A stretch of DNA of 7,053 bases, from NCBI GenBank assembly GCA_028292785.1, contig JAQGLQ010000257.1, forward strand, positions 1 through 7,053, given 5' to 3'. The stretch comes from Noviherbaspirillum sp. GTDB taxonomy: Bacteria > Pseudomonadota > Gammaproteobacteria > Burkholderiales > Burkholderiaceae. This document shows, in pieces, positions 5,985-7,053 of this stretch. The notes under the pieces were generated by a model. That model searched no databases. It worked only from the letters and a program-made list of their open reading frames with translations, and was not told where the DNA came from. Each line of letters opens with the position of its first letter. Position 1 is the first letter of the stretch. The position numbers and the translations under genes are program-made.

Positions 5985-6839
5985 TTACGCCATCGCGCGT
6001 GCCAGGAAATCGAGCAGGCGCTCGGCCGTGTTTTCCGCGTTTTGCGCATCCGGCGCGATATCCCAGTACTCCGCGCGCGGCAGGCATTCTTCCAGATAGC
6101 GCGCCGCCGAGGTCGCATGCGACGCGTCCCGGCCCGGCACGATCAGCGCGGGAATGTCGAGCCGCATCAGGTCTTCCGGCTCGGCGCCCGGCGAGGTATC
6201 CCGGTCGACCAGCGTGCGGCCCATGCTGGCGACGATCAGCTTGTACTTGTCGACGTTCTGCTTCGCATACGACTCGGCGAACGCTGGATCGCTCTTGATC
6301 ACCGAAGCCCACGGTCCGCCGCGCGGATCGGCGCCGAAAGCCTTGCCGTCCTTCTTGACGAGGGCGACGACCGCTTCCAGGCCGTTCTGATGCACGAATG
6401 CCAGGTGCTCGGCAAAGCGCTGATGGCTGCTGAGGCGGTATTTCGCGCCGCCGACCGGCCAGTACAGCACCATGCTCATGGTCCGTTCCGGATAAGCCGC
6501 GCCGAAAGCCATGACCGGCGAGCAGCCCATGCAACCGCCCATCAGATGTGCCTTGTCGATCTTCAGATGGTCGAGCAAGCCGGCGCCCTGCGCGACGTAG
6601 TCGGCCCAGGTCACGCGTTCGACGCGTCCGCCGGACTGGCCGGTTTCGCGACGGTCGAACACGATGCAAGTGTATTTTTTCTGCAGGGCTTCCAGCGGCC
6701 TGGTGCGCACGTAGACGCCGAGCGAGGACCACTTTTCAATGGTCGCGTCGAAACCGCCCGGCGAATACATCAGCAGCGGCGGGCCGTCGCCGACCACCTC
6801 GTAGCGCGTGGAGATTCCGTCGATGATTGCTGTCGCCAT
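5985..6839 (-). CDS. Alpha/beta hydrolase-fold protein with Cys at the nucleophile position
   Basis: A 284-residue cytoplasmic protein of normal alpha/beta-hydrolase length. The fold is shown by the oxyanion-loop region 'LLMYSPGGFD' (22-31), 'FDRRETGQSGG' (61-71, the usual DxRGxGxS position), the nucleophile elbow 'LMGGCMGCS' (99-107) and the strand-7 motif 'ALIVPGRDASHATS' (231-244). The elbow reads G-G-C-M-G, so the expected nucleophile is Cys103, not Ser; dienelactone hydrolase is a known family with Cys there. Asp238 is in the acid position. The stretch after the last strand ('YWDIAPDAQNAENT', from 258), where the catalytic His normally sits, has no His; the nearest candidate is His241. 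The reaction is therefore uncertain. Start: ATG 6839 with AGGGAG six bases upstream; a TTG at 6854 would overlap the preceding stop and bury this site. It lies 11 bases after the preceding gene, so the two form an operon. Confidence 0.85.
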   Translation of the reverse strand: MATAIIDGISTRYEVVGDGPPLLMYSPGGFDATIEKWSSLGVYVRTRPLEALQKKYTCIVFDRRETGQSGGRVERVTWADYVAQGAGLLDHLKIDKAHLMGGCMGCSPVMAFGAAYPERTMSMVLYWPVGGAKYRLSSHQRFAEHLAFVHQNGLEAVVALVKKDGKAFGADPRGGPWASVIKSDPAFAESYAKQNVDKYKLIVASMGRTLVDRDTSPGAEPEDLMRLDIPALIVPGRDASHATSAARYLEECLPRAEYWDIAPDAQNAENTAERLLDFLARAMA

Positions 6840-6844
6840 TCCGT

Positions 6845-6850
6845 GCTCCC
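6845..6850 (-). promoter_or_regulatory. Ribosome binding site of the hydrolase gene
   Basis: On the - strand AGGGAG directly follows the upstream gene's stop and precedes ATG 6839 by about six bases. It supports that start over the TTG at 6854. Confidence 0.65.
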
Positions 6851-7053
6851 TCAAGCCTTCGGTGTGACTTTGATGCCGCCCTTGATCTGCCGCGCGCCGC
6901 GCACGTCATCCGCGTAGGCGGTGATCGCGTCGAGGGTGATCTTCGCGACGTTGGCGTAGCTTTCCGCCTTGGAATCGATCCAGCTTGCCGCGTAGCCGAT
7001 CGCGGCGTGCGCCATGCGCATGCGGCCGTCGAGCCATGGGCCGCCGCCGAGTC
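6851..7053 (-). CDS. C-terminal fragment, possibly ketopantoate hydroxymethyltransferase (PanB)-like
   Basis: The - strand frame is open from the window edge to a TGA at 6853-6851 and gives 66 complete C-terminal residues; the N-terminus is outside. The visible sequence runs 'LGGGPWLDGRMRMAHAAIGY', then 'AASWIDSKAESYANVAKITL', then a helix 'DAITAYADDVRGARQIKGG' and a short IKVTPKA end. Codon use is strongly GC-biased and coding-like. The terminal helix pattern (aromatic or Tyr-Ala, a run ending A-Y-x-x-D-V-R) resembles the C-terminus of PanB-type enzymes of the isocitrate lyase/PEP mutase superfamily, which add a hydroxymethyl group to 2-oxoisovalerate. This is a weak resemblance on a short piece, so the product name is tentative. 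It is followed after 11 bases by the hydrolase gene, in one operon. Confidence 0.55.
   Translation of the reverse strand, partial: LGGGPWLDGRMRMAHAAIGYAASWIDSKAESYANVAKITLDAITAYADDVRGARQIKGGIKVTPKA

Noticed and set aside
5883..6917. Open frame of 344 codons on the + strand across the hydrolase gene
   Set aside because: It is antisense to clear alpha/beta-hydrolase motifs and runs through two - strand genes.

Overview
The window looks like chromosome of a moderately GC-rich environmental proteobacterium. A beta-proteobacterium (Burkholderiales) is my best guess, from the protein families and codon habit; no rRNA or other taxonomic marker is present. No tRNA, rRNA, CRISPR array or insertion sequence is visible.

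The left half (1-3957) is read entirely on the + strand. It begins with the C-terminal end of an ABC-transporter periplasmic binding protein. An Fsr-like MFS transporter and a DMT/EamA-type transporter follow, then a small Cys-rich conserved-type protein, then a cytoplasmic homologue of 4,5-dihydroxyphthalate decarboxylase. Gaps are 46, 30, 54 and 104 bases with no convincing terminator between them, so most of this could be one transcript. The content (a solute-binding protein, two multi-pass carriers, a putative aromatic-acid decarboxylase) suggests uptake, efflux or turnover of a small organic acid. The substrate cannot be read from the sequence.

The right half (3972-7053) is read on the - strand. 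Its right edge holds the C-terminal end of a gene that may be ketopantoate hydroxymethyltransferase (PanB)-like. Eleven bases downstream is an alpha/beta-hydrolase-fold protein whose nucleophile elbow carries Cys instead of Ser; these two form an operon. Next comes an AT-richer gap of about 335 bases (5649-5984) containing several inverted and direct repeats. After it lies a large gene (about 558 codons) that I cannot assign. This gene is visibly lower in GC than everything around it. It encodes a protein with a hydrophilic disordered-looking N-terminus, a charged helical stretch, Gly/Ala-rich hydrophobic segments, a strongly hydrophobic helical hairpin and a helical C-terminal tail. It ends only 14 bases from the end of the + strand decarboxylase homologue, in tail-to-tail orientation.

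The unassigned 558-codon gene and its repeat-bearing upstream region are the best candidate for something undescribed. Its architecture resembles secreted membrane-active proteins (type III translocator/effector-like or pore-forming), but no motif proves this. The non-canonical active site of the hydrolase and the Cys-rich small protein are secondary points.
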